DNA from: Insolitispirillum peregrinum
Lineage (GTDB): Bacteria; Pseudomonadota; Alphaproteobacteria; Rhodospirillales; Rhodospirillaceae
Assembly (NCBI RefSeq): GCF_900156605.1
Contig: NZ_FTOA01000006.1
Span: 124,001-188,000, forward strand
DNA length: 64,000 nucleotides
Direction: 5' to 3'
Part shown: in pieces, positions 25,409 to 36,116 of the stretch
How the letters are laid out: every line of letters begins with the position of its first letter
How positions within the stretch are numbered: the stretch's first letter is position 1
Made by a program: the position numbers and the translations under genes
The notes under the pieces: generated by a model
What the model was told of the DNA's origin: nothing
Seen by the model: the letters and a program-made list of their open reading frames with translations, nothing else
Database searches by the model: none

Positions 25409-25790
25409 CGTAGCGGAAAGGACGCAGATATGCGCCTTTCGAGTCTGCTCCCGTCCGGTGGGTGGGAGGATGCTCCTGTCCCCGAGTCGTCCCCCCGGGA
25501 AACGACAGGGCGGCCACCCTACCCCCGTGGCAGAAAGTGGTAACAAACCTGACAGCCTTGTCTGAACTGTTACCATCTGCCGGGATGGGTAGGGGAAATG
25601 CTGCCGCGCAGCAAGTGAGGGGAACTGCCAAAAACGAGGGCGTGCTGATAATCATTCTTAATGGTGTGGTGTTTGCCTTGGGAAGGTCAGCCATCACCGT
25701 CCTGTCGTGACAGAGCCTTGTCGTGACGGAACAGGCGATGAGACCAGGCACACGCCCGGGAGGCATCCGGGCTTACCCAGGGGGGGAACA
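25409..25790 (+). other. Leader/promoter region upstream of hupS with strong RNA structure
   Basis: No gene is supported here. A hairpin GAAAGGACGC...GCGCCTTTC (~25417-25441) follows the amidase. A long imperfect inverted repeat spans 25517-25594: CCCTACCC, GGCAGA and TGGTAACA pair with TGTTACCA, TCTGCC and GGGTAGGG around a 22-nt loop. Downstream are GATAATCATT (25647-25656), a sigma-54-like element, and a TGTCGTGACA palindrome (25703-25712). I could not match the folded part to a known riboswitch or small RNA. Confidence 0.5.
25662..25676 (+). promoter_or_regulatory. Possible sigma-54 promoter of the hydrogenase operon
   Basis: TGGTGTGGTGTTTGC fits the -24/-12 layout TGGCACG-N4-TTGC at 8 of 11 defined positions, with GG and GC 10 bp apart. 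Uptake hydrogenase promoters in several alphaproteobacteria use sigma-54. It is 115 bp upstream of the hupS ATG. Low confidence because the -24 half is imperfect. Confidence 0.3.
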
Positions 25791-26894
25791 ATGCCCGCCA
25801 AGTTGGAAACGTTTTATGAAGTCATCCGGCGCCAAGGGATCTCGCGCCGGAACTTTCTGAAATTCTGCTCGCTGACCGCCGCCAGTCTCGGCCTCGGCCC
25901 GGCCTTTGCGCCGAAGATCGCCGAAGCGATGGAAACCAAGCCGCGCATTCCGGTGCTGTGGCTGCACGGGCTGGAATGCACCTGCTGCACCGAAAGCTTT
26001 GTCCGCTCGGCCCATCCGCTGGTGTCGGACGTGGTGCTGTCGATGATCTCGCTCGATTATGACGACACCATCATGGCCGCCGCCGGTCATCAGGCCGAAG
26101 CCATCCTGACCGAAGCGCGCGAAAAGTATCACGGCCAGTACATTCTGGCCGTCGAAGGCAACCCGCCGCTGGCCGGTGACGGCATGTACTGCTTCCCGGG
26201 CGGGCGTCCGTTCGTCGATACCCTGAAAGACATGGCCGCCGGGGCGCAGGCGATCATTTCGTGGGGTTCGTGCGCGTCCTATGGCTGCGTGCAGGCGGCC
26301 AAGCCGAACCCGACGCAGGCCACCCCGGTGCACAAGGTGATCACCGACAAGCCGATCATCAACGTGCCCGGCTGTCCGCCGATTGCCGAAGTGATGACCG
26401 GCGTGGTGACCTATCTGCTGACCTTTGGCCGTCTGCCGGAACTCGACAGCCAGAAGCGGCCAAAGATGTTCTATTCCCAGCGCATCCACGACAAGTGCTA
26501 TCGCCGTCCGCATTTCGACGCCGGGCAGTTTGTCGAAGCCTGGGACGACGAAAACGCCAAAAAGGGCTATTGCCTGTACAAGATGGGCTGCAAGGGCCCG
26601 ACCACCTACAACGCCTGCTCCAGCATCCGCTGGAACGAAGGGGTGTCCTTCCCGATTCAGTCCGGTCATGGCTGCATCGGCTGCTCGGAAGACGGCTTCT
26701 GGGACAAGGGCTCGTTCTATGACCGCGTGTCGGGGATCAAGCAGTTCGGCATCGAAAAGAATGCCGATCAGGTCGGGATCGCCGCCGCCTCGGTGGTTGG
26801 CGGGGCGATTGCCGCCCATGCCGCCGCCAGCGTGGTCAAGCGCATCACCCAGTCTCCCGAAGAACGCGGCCACATCGACGACCACCACGGCTGA
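25791..26894 (+). CDS. hupS: Uptake [NiFe] hydrogenase small subunit
   Basis: A 367-aa protein that starts [16 protein letters not shown] after a GGGGGGA ribosome site. The twin-arginine signal SRRNFLKFC is at residues ~18-26, so the folded dimer is exported by Tat. ECTCCTES starts the proximal [4Fe-4S] site; [25 protein letters not shown] and the [12 protein letters not shown] segment supply further Fe-S ligands. The C-terminal hydrophobic helix ([20 protein letters not shown]) anchors it to the membrane next to HupC. It passes electrons from the HupL active site. Confidence 0.96.
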   Translation: MPAKLETFYEVIRRQGISRRNFLKFCSLTAASLGLGPAFAPKIAEAMETKPRIPVLWLHGLECTCCTESFVRSAHPLVSDVVLSMISLDYDDTIMAAAGHQAEAILTEAREKYHGQYILAVEGNPPLAGDGMYCFPGGRPFVDTLKDMAAGAQAIISWGSCASYGCVQAAKPNPTQATPVHKVITDKPIINVPGCPPIAEVMTGVVTYLLTFGRLPELDSQKRPKMFYSQRIHDKCYRRPHFDAGQFVEAWDDENAKKGYCLYKMGCKGPTTYNACSSIRWNEGVSFPIQSGHGCIGCSEDGFWDKGSFYDRVSGIKQFGIEKNADQVGIAAASVVGGAIAAHAAASVVKRITQSPEERGHIDDHHG

Positions 26895-26919
26895 GCCCTG
26901 AGCAGAGGAACAACAGATC

Positions 26920-28713
<1,794 letters not shown>

Positions 28714-28799
28714 GGCGCGTTTTTCCGGGAGGAAAACGCCTCTGAAACGGCAGGGCTGGGGCGCAACGCCCCGCTCTTGCGCGAACAAGGAGGTCACTG

Positions 28800-29519
28800 A
28801 TGAGCTTTGACAGCCGTGAAAGTGCCCTGGAGCTTCAGGGACACCGCGAAGTCCGGCCCAGCGTCTATGTCTATGAGGCGCCGGTGCGCATCTGGCACTG
28901 GATCAACGCGCTGGCCATTGTGGTGCTGACCGTTACCGGCACCCTGATTGCCTATCCGCTGCCGTCGGTATCGGGCGAGGCGACTTTTGCCTTCCTGATG
29001 GGCTATATCCGCTTTACCCACTTTGCCGCTGGCTATGTGCTGGGGGCCGGATTGATCGGGCGTCTGTACTGGGCGCTGGTGGGCAATCACCATGCGCGCC
29101 AGCTGGTCACCCTGCCGATCCATAACCGGCAATGGTGGAACGACCTGTTCTATATGGCAGGCTGGTACCTGTTCCTCAACCGCGAAGCCCGCAAGTTCAC
29201 CGGCCATAACCCGCTCAGCCATGTGGCGATGGTGCTGGTGTTCCTGACCTGCCTGCTGCTGATGGTGTTCACCGGCTTTGCCCTGTACGCCGAAGGCACC
29301 GGCATGGGCTCGTGGCAGCACGACCTGTTCGGCTGGGTGCTGACGCTGGCCGGCAACAGCCAGAACCTGCACACCCTGCATCATCTGGGCATGTGGGTGA
29401 TGGGGCTGTTCGTGGTGATCCACATCTACACGGCGGTGCGCGAAGACATCATGTCGCGGCAGACGCTGATCTCGACCATGGTCAACGGCATCCGCATCTT
29501 CAAGGACGACCGTCCGTAA
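28800..29519 (+). CDS. hupC: Hydrogenase b-type cytochrome subunit
   Basis: A 239-aa membrane protein of the HyaC/HupC family. Start region VYVYEAPVRIWHWINALAIV is typical; histidines in RIWHWINA, RFTHFAAGYV and LHHLGMWVMG are positioned as heme ligands in four or five transmembrane helices. It transfers electrons from HupS to the quinone pool. AAGGAGG lies just before the ATG. It follows hupL after 86 bp. Confidence 0.94.
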   Translation: MSFDSRESALELQGHREVRPSVYVYEAPVRIWHWINALAIVVLTVTGTLIAYPLPSVSGEATFAFLMGYIRFTHFAAGYVLGAGLIGRLYWALVGNHHARQLVTLPIHNRQWWNDLFYMAGWYLFLNREARKFTGHNPLSHVAMVLVFLTCLLLMVFTGFALYAEGTGMGSWQHDLFGWVLTLAGNSQNLHTLHHLGMWVMGLFVVIHIYTAVREDIMSRQTLISTMVNGIRIFKDDRP

Positions 29520-29579
29520 GACGGGCCAGCCCCGGAGCCTGAACCGGCTTTGGGGCTGTGACACAAGGGAATGAAAGAC

Positions 29580-30194
29580 ATGAGCATCACGCCTGACGAT
29601 GGCCTGCTGGATGGCTTTGATACGCTGGTTCTGGGCATTGGCAACCTGCTGTGGGCCGATGAAGGCTTTGGTGTGCGCTGTGTCGAGGAACTGGACCGGA
29701 CCCACCAGTTCCCGTCCCACGTCCGCCTGATGGATGGCGGGACGCAGGGGCTGTATCTGGTCCATTACATTCAGCAGGCGCGCAACCTGCTGGTGTTCGA
29801 TGCCATCGACTGGGGGGTGCCGCCGGGCACGCTGAAGGTGGTGCGCGGCGACGAGGTTCCGGCCTTCATGGGCTGTCGCAAGATGAGCCTGCATCAGACC
29901 GGTTTTCAGGATGTGCTGGCTGCCGCCGACCTGATGGGGCACAAGCCGCAGCGGATGACCCTGATTGGCGTGCAGGCGGAAGAACTGGAAGACTGGGGTG
30001 GCTCGCTGCGGCCGCTGATCCGCCAGAAAATGGCTGGGGCGCTGGAGCTGGGGCTGGCCGAGCTGGCCGACTGGGGCATCACTGGCGAGCGCCGGGCAGT
30101 GCCGCTGGCGGGCAAGGATGGTCTGGTCGGCAATGACATGGACATTGCGTCTTATGAAGCCGGTCGTCCCACTCTGTCGCAGATGGGCCTGTAA
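29580..30194 (+). CDS. hupD: Hydrogenase maturation endopeptidase HupD
   Basis: A 204-aa HyaD/HybD-family protease. GIGNLLWADEGFGVRC holds the first metal-sensing acidic residue, FDAIDWG the second, and KMSLHQTGFQDVL the histidine; together they recognise nickel in pro-HupL. It removes the HupL C-terminal peptide. I preferred the second ATG (29580), since AAGGGA stands 9 bp before it and touches the first ATG (29571). Directly followed by hupF. Confidence 0.92.
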   Translation: MSITPDDGLLDGFDTLVLGIGNLLWADEGFGVRCVEELDRTHQFPSHVRLMDGGTQGLYLVHYIQQARNLLVFDAIDWGVPPGTLKVVRGDEVPAFMGCRKMSLHQTGFQDVLAAADLMGHKPQRMTLIGVQAEELEDWGGSLRPLIRQKMAGALELGLAELADWGITGERRAVPLAGKDGLVGNDMDIASYEAGRPTLSQMGL

Positions 30195-30196
30195 TC

Positions 30197-30541
30197 ATGT
30201 GCGTGGGAATCCCGATGCAGGTGATCGAGGTCCGCCCGCTGTCGGCGCTGTGCCGCCGTCGTGCCGGGGCTGACGGAGTGCTGCCACCGCTGGAGGAGAT
30301 TGATACCCGCCTGCTGGCCGGGGTGGCCGAAGGCGACTGGCTGCTGACCTTTCTGGGGGCGGCCCGCTCGCCGCTGACCGCGACCGAGGCGGCGCAGATT
30401 GATGATGCCTTGTCGGCGCTGGAGCTGGTGATGAGTGGCGGTTCGGTCGATCACCTGTTTGCCGACCTGATCGACCGCGAGCCGGAGTTGCCGGACCATT
30501 TGCGCTGTTCTGTTTCTTCCATGGTAAAGGACCCTGCCTGA
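30197..30541 (+). CDS. hupF: HypC/HupF family hydrogenase assembly chaperone
   Basis: A 114-aa protein with the MCVGIPMQVIEV N-terminus; Cys2 is the residue that holds the Fe(CN)2CO intermediate in HypC proteins. The rest is longer than HypC (~80 aa), as for HupF, which in rhizobia protects immature HupL under oxygen. Starts 2 bp after hupD and its stop overlaps the hupG ATG by one base. Confidence 0.9.
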   Translation: MCVGIPMQVIEVRPLSALCRRRAGADGVLPPLEEIDTRLLAGVAEGDWLLTFLGAARSPLTATEAAQIDDALSALELVMSGGSVDHLFADLIDREPELPDHLRCSVSSMVKDPA

Positions 30542-30921
30542 TGTCCGTTCATCTCGACCGCCTGCAAACGCTGGGGGCAACGCGCCTGAACGCCGCGACG
30601 GTGGCGGACTTCCTGACCGCCCCCGATTGCCTGATTCTGGTCCCCGGAAACCCGACCCGCGTGCGCGAAGCCAACGATGCGGCGGTGATCTTCCCCGATC
30701 TGGTTCAGGCGGTGCAGGCTGCCACCGGTCGCTCGCTGGCGGTGGGCTTTCTGCCCAGCGAAGACGAAACCGAAGCCCTGCGCGCCGAGCTGGGTGTGCT
30801 GGCCTATCCGTGCGTGATCGCCTGGCGCAACGGTGCCTTTGCCGGGGTGGTGGCGCATTTGCGTCCGTGGAGCGAGTACGTCAGCGAAACGACGGCCCTG
30901 TTCCCCGCCGTTGCTGCCTGA
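30541..30921 (+). CDS. hupG: Hydrogenase accessory protein HupG/HyaE-like
   Basis: A 126-aa thioredoxin-fold protein without a CxxC motif. Segments LILVPGNPTRVREANDAAVIFPDL and AELGVLAYPCVIAWRNGAF are typical of HyaE/HupG, thought to act as a chaperone for the Tat-dependent small subunit. It is tightly coupled to hupF. A TAGAGCATTT...AAATGCTCTA hairpin lies at 30929-30970 just after the stop. Confidence 0.87.
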   Translation: MSVHLDRLQTLGATRLNAATVADFLTAPDCLILVPGNPTRVREANDAAVIFPDLVQAVQAATGRSLAVGFLPSEDETEALRAELGVLAYPCVIAWRNGAFAGVVAHLRPWSEYVSETTALFPAVAA

Positions 30922-31368
30922 TGCCGTTTAGAGCATTTTCCGTTCTCTCTGGATCACTTCAAATGCTCTAATGTATTGTATTTTAAGCAAATACGTCGTC
31001 GCAGATGGACCCATCTGCTCGGGATTTGCTCAAGAGCACTGTGCGAAAAGCGGGAACCGGTTTTCGCAAAAACAATGTAACAGAACAAATGGTTAGATCA
31101 GTGTGCCTGCGTTACGTCACAGTACACGACAGTTTGAAAACAAGAACGGGCTGCCGCCCGGACCTGCTCGGGGCCTGAGGCCCCGAACCCCCATTTTTCT
31201 TTTGCAATCAAAGGAATGGGGTCTGGGGCCTTAAGGCCCCAGCGAGGTGTGGAGCAGCGCTCCACGTCCTTGTTCCCAAACTGTCGTGTCCTGTGGCGTC
31301 ACATCTAATGCACGCTGGTCTATGTATCCAAGTCTCGCATCGTTGATGCCTGCAATGAGGGTTGAGTG
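30922..31368. repeat. Repeat-filled gap between hupG and hupH: hairpin, R3, R1 with nested R2
   Basis: No gene is present. In order: a hairpin TAGAGCATTT/AAATGCTCTA (30929-30970); a palindrome CGTCGCAGATGGACCCATCTGC shared with the hisG upstream region; R1 from 31033 (GCGAAAAGCGGGAACCGGTTTTCGC); and R2 at 31118-31295 inside the second R1 hairpin (AGATCAGTGTGC...GCACGCTGGTCT). R2 ends are CACAGTACACGACAGTTT and AAACTGTCGTGTCCTGTG, inverted with two mismatch classes, flanked by GCGTTACGT and GCGTCACAT. Its orientation is opposite to the copy at ~404-526. Confidence 0.75.
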
Positions 31369-32166
31369 ATGGTTGGTCCCCTTCCGATGGATGCCTTTGC
31401 GGCGCTGCGCCCCGGTCCCGGTGCCGTTACCGATGCGCTGGAAACGGCATGGCGCGAAACGCCTGCGGTGGCGCAGGCGGTCCAGGCGGTGCTGGCCGAG
31501 GCCCGGCAGGCCCTGACGGCGGTGGCCGATGGTGCGGCGGCGATCACCATCACCCTCGATCAGCTCGATGCACCGTCGCAGACCCTGCTGGGCGAGGTGC
31601 TGGGCGAGGGCGAGGTCAAGGCGCTGATCCGTCGTCCCGATGGCGGCGAAGACCGGGTACAGGAATCGGTGATGCCCGGCCTGTGGCGGGTGCTGTGCGA
31701 TGGCGTGCAGACGCTGGAAATTGCCGAAGTGCCGTCGCTGTTACGCGCCGTGATGGCTGCCCAGCCGCTGGGGCTGGACATCCCCGACCTGCTGCCCGAC
31801 GGCGCGATGAACGTTAAATCGGTCCTGCTGGAACTGGACGCCGCCACCCGCGCCTACGAAACCACGGGCCGGGAGGTTGAAGTCAACCTGACCCTGTTGC
31901 CGATGACGCCGGTGGATATGGAGGTTCTCGACCGGGCGATTGGTGTCGGGCCGATTTCCATCGTCTCGCTGGGCTATGGCAACTGCCGGGTTGACGCCTG
32001 CGCCCGTCGCCACCTGTGGACTGTGCGCTATTACAACACCGAAGACACCCAGATCCTGAACGCGGTGTTTGCGGGCGATGTGCCGGTGTCGGTGCGCGCC
32101 ACGCTGGAAGACATCGGGGAGGCCGCCGAGCGGCTGGGCGAAATCACCGCCAGCCTGTTCCACTGA
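31369..32166 (+). CDS. hupH: Hydrogenase accessory protein HupH/HyaF-like
   Basis: A 265-aa protein (GTG at 31366 is an alternative start). LWRVLCDGVQTLEIAEVPSLLR and the C-terminal SIVSLGYGNCRVDACARRHLW-VRYYN region are typical of HupH/HyaF. It is thought to assist maturation of the hydrogenase, possibly Fe-S insertion in the small subunit. It is cut off from hupG by 447 bp of repeats, so its expression may be uncoupled. hupI, J, K and the hyp genes do not follow. Confidence 0.88.
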   Translation: MVGPLPMDAFAALRPGPGAVTDALETAWRETPAVAQAVQAVLAEARQALTAVADGAAAITITLDQLDAPSQTLLGEVLGEGEVKALIRRPDGGEDRVQESVMPGLWRVLCDGVQTLEIAEVPSLLRAVMAAQPLGLDIPDLLPDGAMNVKSVLLELDAATRAYETTGREVEVNLTLLPMTPVDMEVLDRAIGVGPISIVSLGYGNCRVDACARRHLWTVRYYNTEDTQILNAVFAGDVPVSVRATLEDIGEAAERLGEITASLFH

Positions 32167-32171
32167 TCCCT

Positions 32172-32356
32172 GTGGCGTAGAAGAGTGTGGAGCGCTGCTC
32201 CACACCTCGCCGGGACCTTGAGGCCCCGGACCCCATTATTTTGATATTGAAAGAAAAAAGGGGGTTTGGGGCCTCAGGCCCCAAACGGTCTGGGCGGTAG
32301 CCCATTCTTTTTTCAGAAACTGTCATGTACTGTGGCGCCAGATTTAACGCACGCCG
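32172..32356. repeat. R2-related repeat between hupH and the rfbD-like gene
   Basis: GTGGAGCGCTGCTCCAC near 32187, a GGGGCCTCAGGCCCC hairpin near 32268, and the R2 end AACTGTCATGTACTGTG near 32334 are followed by GCGCCAGATTTAACGCACGCCGG, an R1 hairpin arm. The left part of the element is lost. It lies between convergent genes and may serve as a terminator. Confidence 0.6.
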
Positions 32357-32357
32357 G

Positions 32358-33233
32358 TCAGTCCCGGTATCCCTTGGCGACCAGATAGGCGTCGAGGGCC
32401 TCTTCCCACGGGCGCATGGCCCCGACAGCCGCCGCCAGCTTTGCCGTATCGAGCACGCTGTAGGTCGGGCGGCGGGCCGGGGTTGGATAGTCCGACGACG
32501 GGATCGGCAGCACCTCGGCATCAACGCCCGCGCGGTCGATGATCCGTTTGGCGAACTCGTACCAACTGGCCTGTCCGCCATTGACCACATGCCAAACGCC
32601 GCTGTCCACGTCCTTGGACAGCAGGGAAAACAGGGTGCTGGCAATGTCGGCGGTCGAGGTCGGGGACATTACCTGATCGGCGACCACCGTCAGGCGTTTG
32701 CGGTCGCGCCCGAAGCGGATCATCGTTTCGACGAAGTTGCCGCCCTTGCCGCTGGCCCCGGCCACCCCGAACAGCGAGGCCACGCGCAGCACCAGCACGT
32801 CCGCCCCCGAGGTCAGGGCCAAATCTTCGCCCATGCCCTTGGAGGCACCATAGATGTTCAGCGGGGCTTTGCCCTCGGCCTCGGTCAGCGGGGAGCGGCT
32901 GGCCTGTCCGCCAAAAACGTAATCGGTCGAGACATGGACCAGCCGGGCTTTCTTGTCACCGGCAATCTCGGCCAGTCGTCGCACCAGATGGGCGTTGATG
33001 GTAAAGGCCAGTTGGGCGTTGCCTTCGACCTCGTCGGTCTTGTGATAGCTGGAGGCATTGACCAGCACGTCAAAATCATGGGCAGCAATGGCGGCGCTGG
33101 CCGCGTCGATGTTGGACAGGTCCACCACCTCGCGCCCCAGCGGGATGATCTCCGCCGGGGTTGCCAGGGCGGCGTTGGCGGCCCGGATGTCGGTACCAAG
33201 CTGCCCGTTCGGGCCAAGAAGAAGGATTTTCAT
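32358..33233 (-). CDS. RmlD/RfbD-like dTDP-4-dehydrorhamnose reductase
   Basis: A 291-aa extended-SDR protein. LLLGPNGQLGTDI is the NAD(P)-binding loop, HVSTDYVFGGQ and NIYGASKGMGE hold the catalytic Thr/Tyr/Lys, and ADQVMSPTSTADIA is the typical RmlD region. By family it reduces dTDP-4-keto-6-deoxy-L-sugar to dTDP-L-rhamnose. It forms a minus-strand unit with an epimerase and an RfbC-like protein, but rfbA and rfbB are absent here, so the final sugar is not certain. Confidence 0.85.
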   Translation of the reverse strand: MKILLLGPNGQLGTDIRAANAALATPAEIIPLGREVVDLSNIDAASAAIAAHDFDVLVNASSYHKTDEVEGNAQLAFTINAHLVRRLAEIAGDKKARLVHVSTDYVFGGQASRSPLTEAEGKAPLNIYGASKGMGEDLALTSGADVLVLRVASLFGVAGASGKGGNFVETMIRFGRDRKRLTVVADQVMSPTSTADIASTLFSLLSKDVDSGVWHVVNGGQASWYEFAKRIIDRAGVDAEVLPIPSSDYPTPARRPTYSVLDTAKLAAAVGAMRPWEEALDAYLVAKGYRD

Positions 33234-33237
33234 CGGA

Positions 33238-34260
33238 TCAGATCTTCAGCATGCCGCCGTGGAGTTCCAGCGCCCGGATTTGTTCGTGCCAGGCGATCAG
33301 TTGCTTGTACCATTCAAGGGTGATGGTCTTGGTTGTCCGGTCGGTCTTGCCCGCTTCCAGTGCCTCGACCAGCTCGCGCACGCCGTCTTCGGCTTCGTAC
33401 AGCGCCTGATAGCCCAGTGCATGCAGCTTGTCGAACGACACGCGATAGGACCGGTGATCAACATCGCCGTACCATTCAATCTGTACGTCGCGCGGCACCA
33501 CTGCCGCCACCTTTTCGGCCAGCGGGCCGATCTGGTAGTTGTTCTTTTCCGAGCCGACGTTGAACAACTGGCCGTTCACCTTGTCCGCCGGGGCGGTCAG
33601 CATGAAAATCTGCGCGCGGGCGGTGTCCTTGACGTGGACCATCGGTCGCCACTGGCTGCCATCGCGCATCAGCGGCAGCGCACCGGTTTTCCAGGCCCCG
33701 AAGGTCATGCCGTTGATCGCCAGATCAAAGCGCATGCGGGGGGAATAGCCATAGACCGTTGCCTGCCGCAGCACGATGACGGTGAAGTCGGACGAGGCCA
33801 GCGGCAGCACGTCCTTTTCGGCCAGTTCGTTGGCCTTGGCGTAGGTGGTCAGCGGGTTGGTCGGGGTGGTTTCCGAGGCAATCACCCCCGGCTCCTGAAA
33901 GCCGTAAATGCTGCACGACGACGGCAGGATGTAACGCTTCACCCCGGCGGCCTTGGCCAGCCGGGCAGTGTTGGCGCGGGCCAGGTGATTGATCTCGTAG
34001 GTTTCCTTTTCGAACGCATCGCCGGACGGGTCGTTGGAAATGGCCACCAGATCGATCACATGGTCGATACCCTCCAGATGGGCGGGCGAGACAAACCGCG
34101 CGTCTTCCTGAATCATTTCGAGGTTTTCGTGCGCCGCCAGCAGCTCGCGGCCGAAAAAGAACCGGTCAAGGGCGCGGACACGATAGCCTTTTTCCAGCAG
34201 CATGGGGACAAGCGTTGTGCCGATGTAGCCACCAGCGCCAGTGACAAGAACGGTTTCCAT
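33238..34260 (-). CDS. NAD-dependent epimerase/dehydratase (extended SDR)
   Basis: A 340-aa protein with TGAGGYIGTTLV as NAD loop, LPSSCSIYGFQEPG, and a C-terminal substrate domain (VHVKDTARA). The active-site line reads TYAKANELAEKD: the Tyr is present but the Lys of YxxxK is Asn, although a Lys lies two residues after the Tyr. It may be a genuine enzyme with a shifted Lys or a diverged one. Its neighbours make an SDR of nucleotide-sugar metabolism the likely role. Confidence 0.8.
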   Translation of the reverse strand: METVLVTGAGGYIGTTLVPMLLEKGYRVRALDRFFFGRELLAAHENLEMIQEDARFVSPAHLEGIDHVIDLVAISNDPSGDAFEKETYEINHLARANTARLAKAAGVKRYILPSSCSIYGFQEPGVIASETTPTNPLTTYAKANELAEKDVLPLASSDFTVIVLRQATVYGYSPRMRFDLAINGMTFGAWKTGALPLMRDGSQWRPMVHVKDTARAQIFMLTAPADKVNGQLFNVGSEKNNYQIGPLAEKVAAVVPRDVQIEWYGDVDHRSYRVSFDKLHALGYQALYEAEDGVRELVEALEAGKTDRTTKTITLEWYKQLIAWHEQIRALELHGGMLKI

Positions 34261-34329
34261 GGTCTTTCCTTGACGGCAGGGTCGAACGGGGAGCGTCGAA
34301 TTCAGGATCGTTTCAGGACGCGGCCACTG

Positions 34330-34890
34330 TTACTCGAACAGCCCGACCGCCTCGCTGAACAACGGCTGCGCCAGATCTTTGGCCGACAGGCGGGCGGCGT
34401 CGGCGCTGACCGGCCAGTCGATGCCCAGCGCCGGGTCGTTCCAGCGAATGCCGAAGTCATGCGACGGGGCGTAATAGTCGGTCACCTTGTACAAAAGCTC
34501 GGTATCCGGCTCCAGCGTGACCACGCCGTGGGCAAAGCCGACCGGCACCAGAATCTGGTTCCACTCGGCGGCGGAAATCTCGGCGGCCACCCACTGACCA
34601 AAGGTCGGCGATGAGCGGCGGATATCGACCGCCACATCAAGAATGCGGCCCTTCAGCACGCGAACCAGTTTGTTCTGGGCGTGCGGGGCGGCCTGATAGT
34701 GCAGACCGCGAACCGTTCCGACCTCGGAGGAATAGGAATGGTTGTCCTGCACGAAATCAAGGTCAATACCAGCCTCGGCGAAGGCCTTTTTATTGTAGGT
34801 CTCAGAGAAGAAACCGCGATGGTCACCGATTTTACGCGCCTTGATGATTTTTACATCAGGAATGGCAAGTGAAACGACCTCGATTGACAT
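34330..34890 (-). CDS. RmlC/RfbC-like dTDP-4-dehydrorhamnose 3,5-epimerase
   Basis: A 186-aa cupin. HRGFFSETYNKKAF, FVQDNHSYSSEVGTVRGLHYQ-type core (with catalytic His in GLHY), FAHGVVTL and LLYKVTDYY are typical RmlC motifs. The start MSIEVVSLAIPDVKI gives the family length; the longer frame overlaps the ABC permease gene. It is probably the first gene of the three-gene sugar unit and may feed O-antigen or capsule sugar synthesis. Confidence 0.88.
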   Translation of the reverse strand: MSIEVVSLAIPDVKIIKARKIGDHRGFFSETYNKKAFAEAGIDLDFVQDNHSYSSEVGTVRGLHYQAAPHAQNKLVRVLKGRILDVAVDIRRSSPTFGQWVAAEISAAEWNQILVPVGFAHGVVTLEPDTELLYKVTDYYAPSHDFGIRWNDPALGIDWPVSADAARLSAKDLAQPLFSEAVGLFE

Positions 34891-34984
34891 GCTCTTGAGT
34901 CCAGACAGTAACTTGAAAATGCGGCTTGATGCTACGCCAGCCCCCCCTGTTTTGCAAATACAGTTTGTTGCCGCACCACGGGTG

Positions 34985-36116
34985 TCAGTCCAGCGTCTTG
35001 CGGTACAGGCGCAGGGACAACAGGGCAATCCCCAGCCACAAAACGCCCAGAGCCAGCAGGTCATGGGAGATGTCAGGCAGGCCGTTGCCCTTCAGGACAA
35101 TGCCACGCACGATGCGCAGGAAATGGGTCAGCGGCAACACCTCGCCCAGTCCCTGCGCCCAGCCGGGCATGCCGCGATAGGGGAACATGAAGCCCGACAA
35201 CAGGATCGACGGCATCAGGAACGACGACGCCATCTGCATCGCCTGCAACTGGGTGCGGGCCATGATCGAAAAGATGAAGCCGATGGCCAGATTGGTGCCG
35301 ATGAACACCAGACAGCAGACCATCAGCAACAACAGGTCGCCGCGCAGCGGAATGGTGAACAGCAGACGGGCGGCCAGCAGGATGATGGCAATCTGCACCA
35401 GCCCGATCAGGATGTAGGGGGTGATTTTGCCCAGCATCATTTCCAGCGGGCGGATGGGGGTGACCAGCAACGCCTCCATGGTGCCGCGCTCGCGCTCGCG
35501 GGTGACGGCCATGGCGGTCATGATCACCATGGTTGAACTCAGCACCACGCCAATCAGTCCGGGAACCACGTTGTACTGGGTGACGCCTTCGGGGTTATAG
35601 CGCCGGTGCAGGGTCAGGCTGACCGGCTGGTCGGCTGGTTTCAGCACCGCCAGCGGTCCGCGCAGGTCGCGGTCAAGGGCCGCAGCGATGATTGCCGACA
35701 GGCTGCCCAGGGCGTTGGAGGTCGCTGCCGGGTCGGTGGCATCGGCCTCAACCAGCAGCGGCGGACGTTCCCCGCGTGCCACGCGACGGGAAAAATCCGG
35801 GGGGAAGCTGATGATGAACTGCACGCTGCCCGCACTCAGCAGGCGGTCGGCCTCCTGCTCGCTGACATTGGGGGCCTCGATCCGGTAGTATCCCGACACC
35901 TCCAGCGCGCTGATCACCGCCCGGCTGAACGGGCCGTGGTCGGCATCGATGATCGCCGTCGGCAGGTGTTTGGGGTCGGAATTGACCGCAAAGCCGAACA
36001 GCGCCAGTTGCATCAGCGGGACGCTGATCATCATCGAAAAGGTCATGCGGTCCCGCCGCATCTGGATGAATTCCTTCAGCATCAGGGCCAGCCAGCGACG
36101 GACGGAAAACCAGCGG

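Noticed and set aside
25430-25600. Known riboswitch or small RNA (TPP, cobalamin, NiCo, SRP RNA)
   Set aside because: None of their conserved core sequences is present; kept only as an unassigned structured region.
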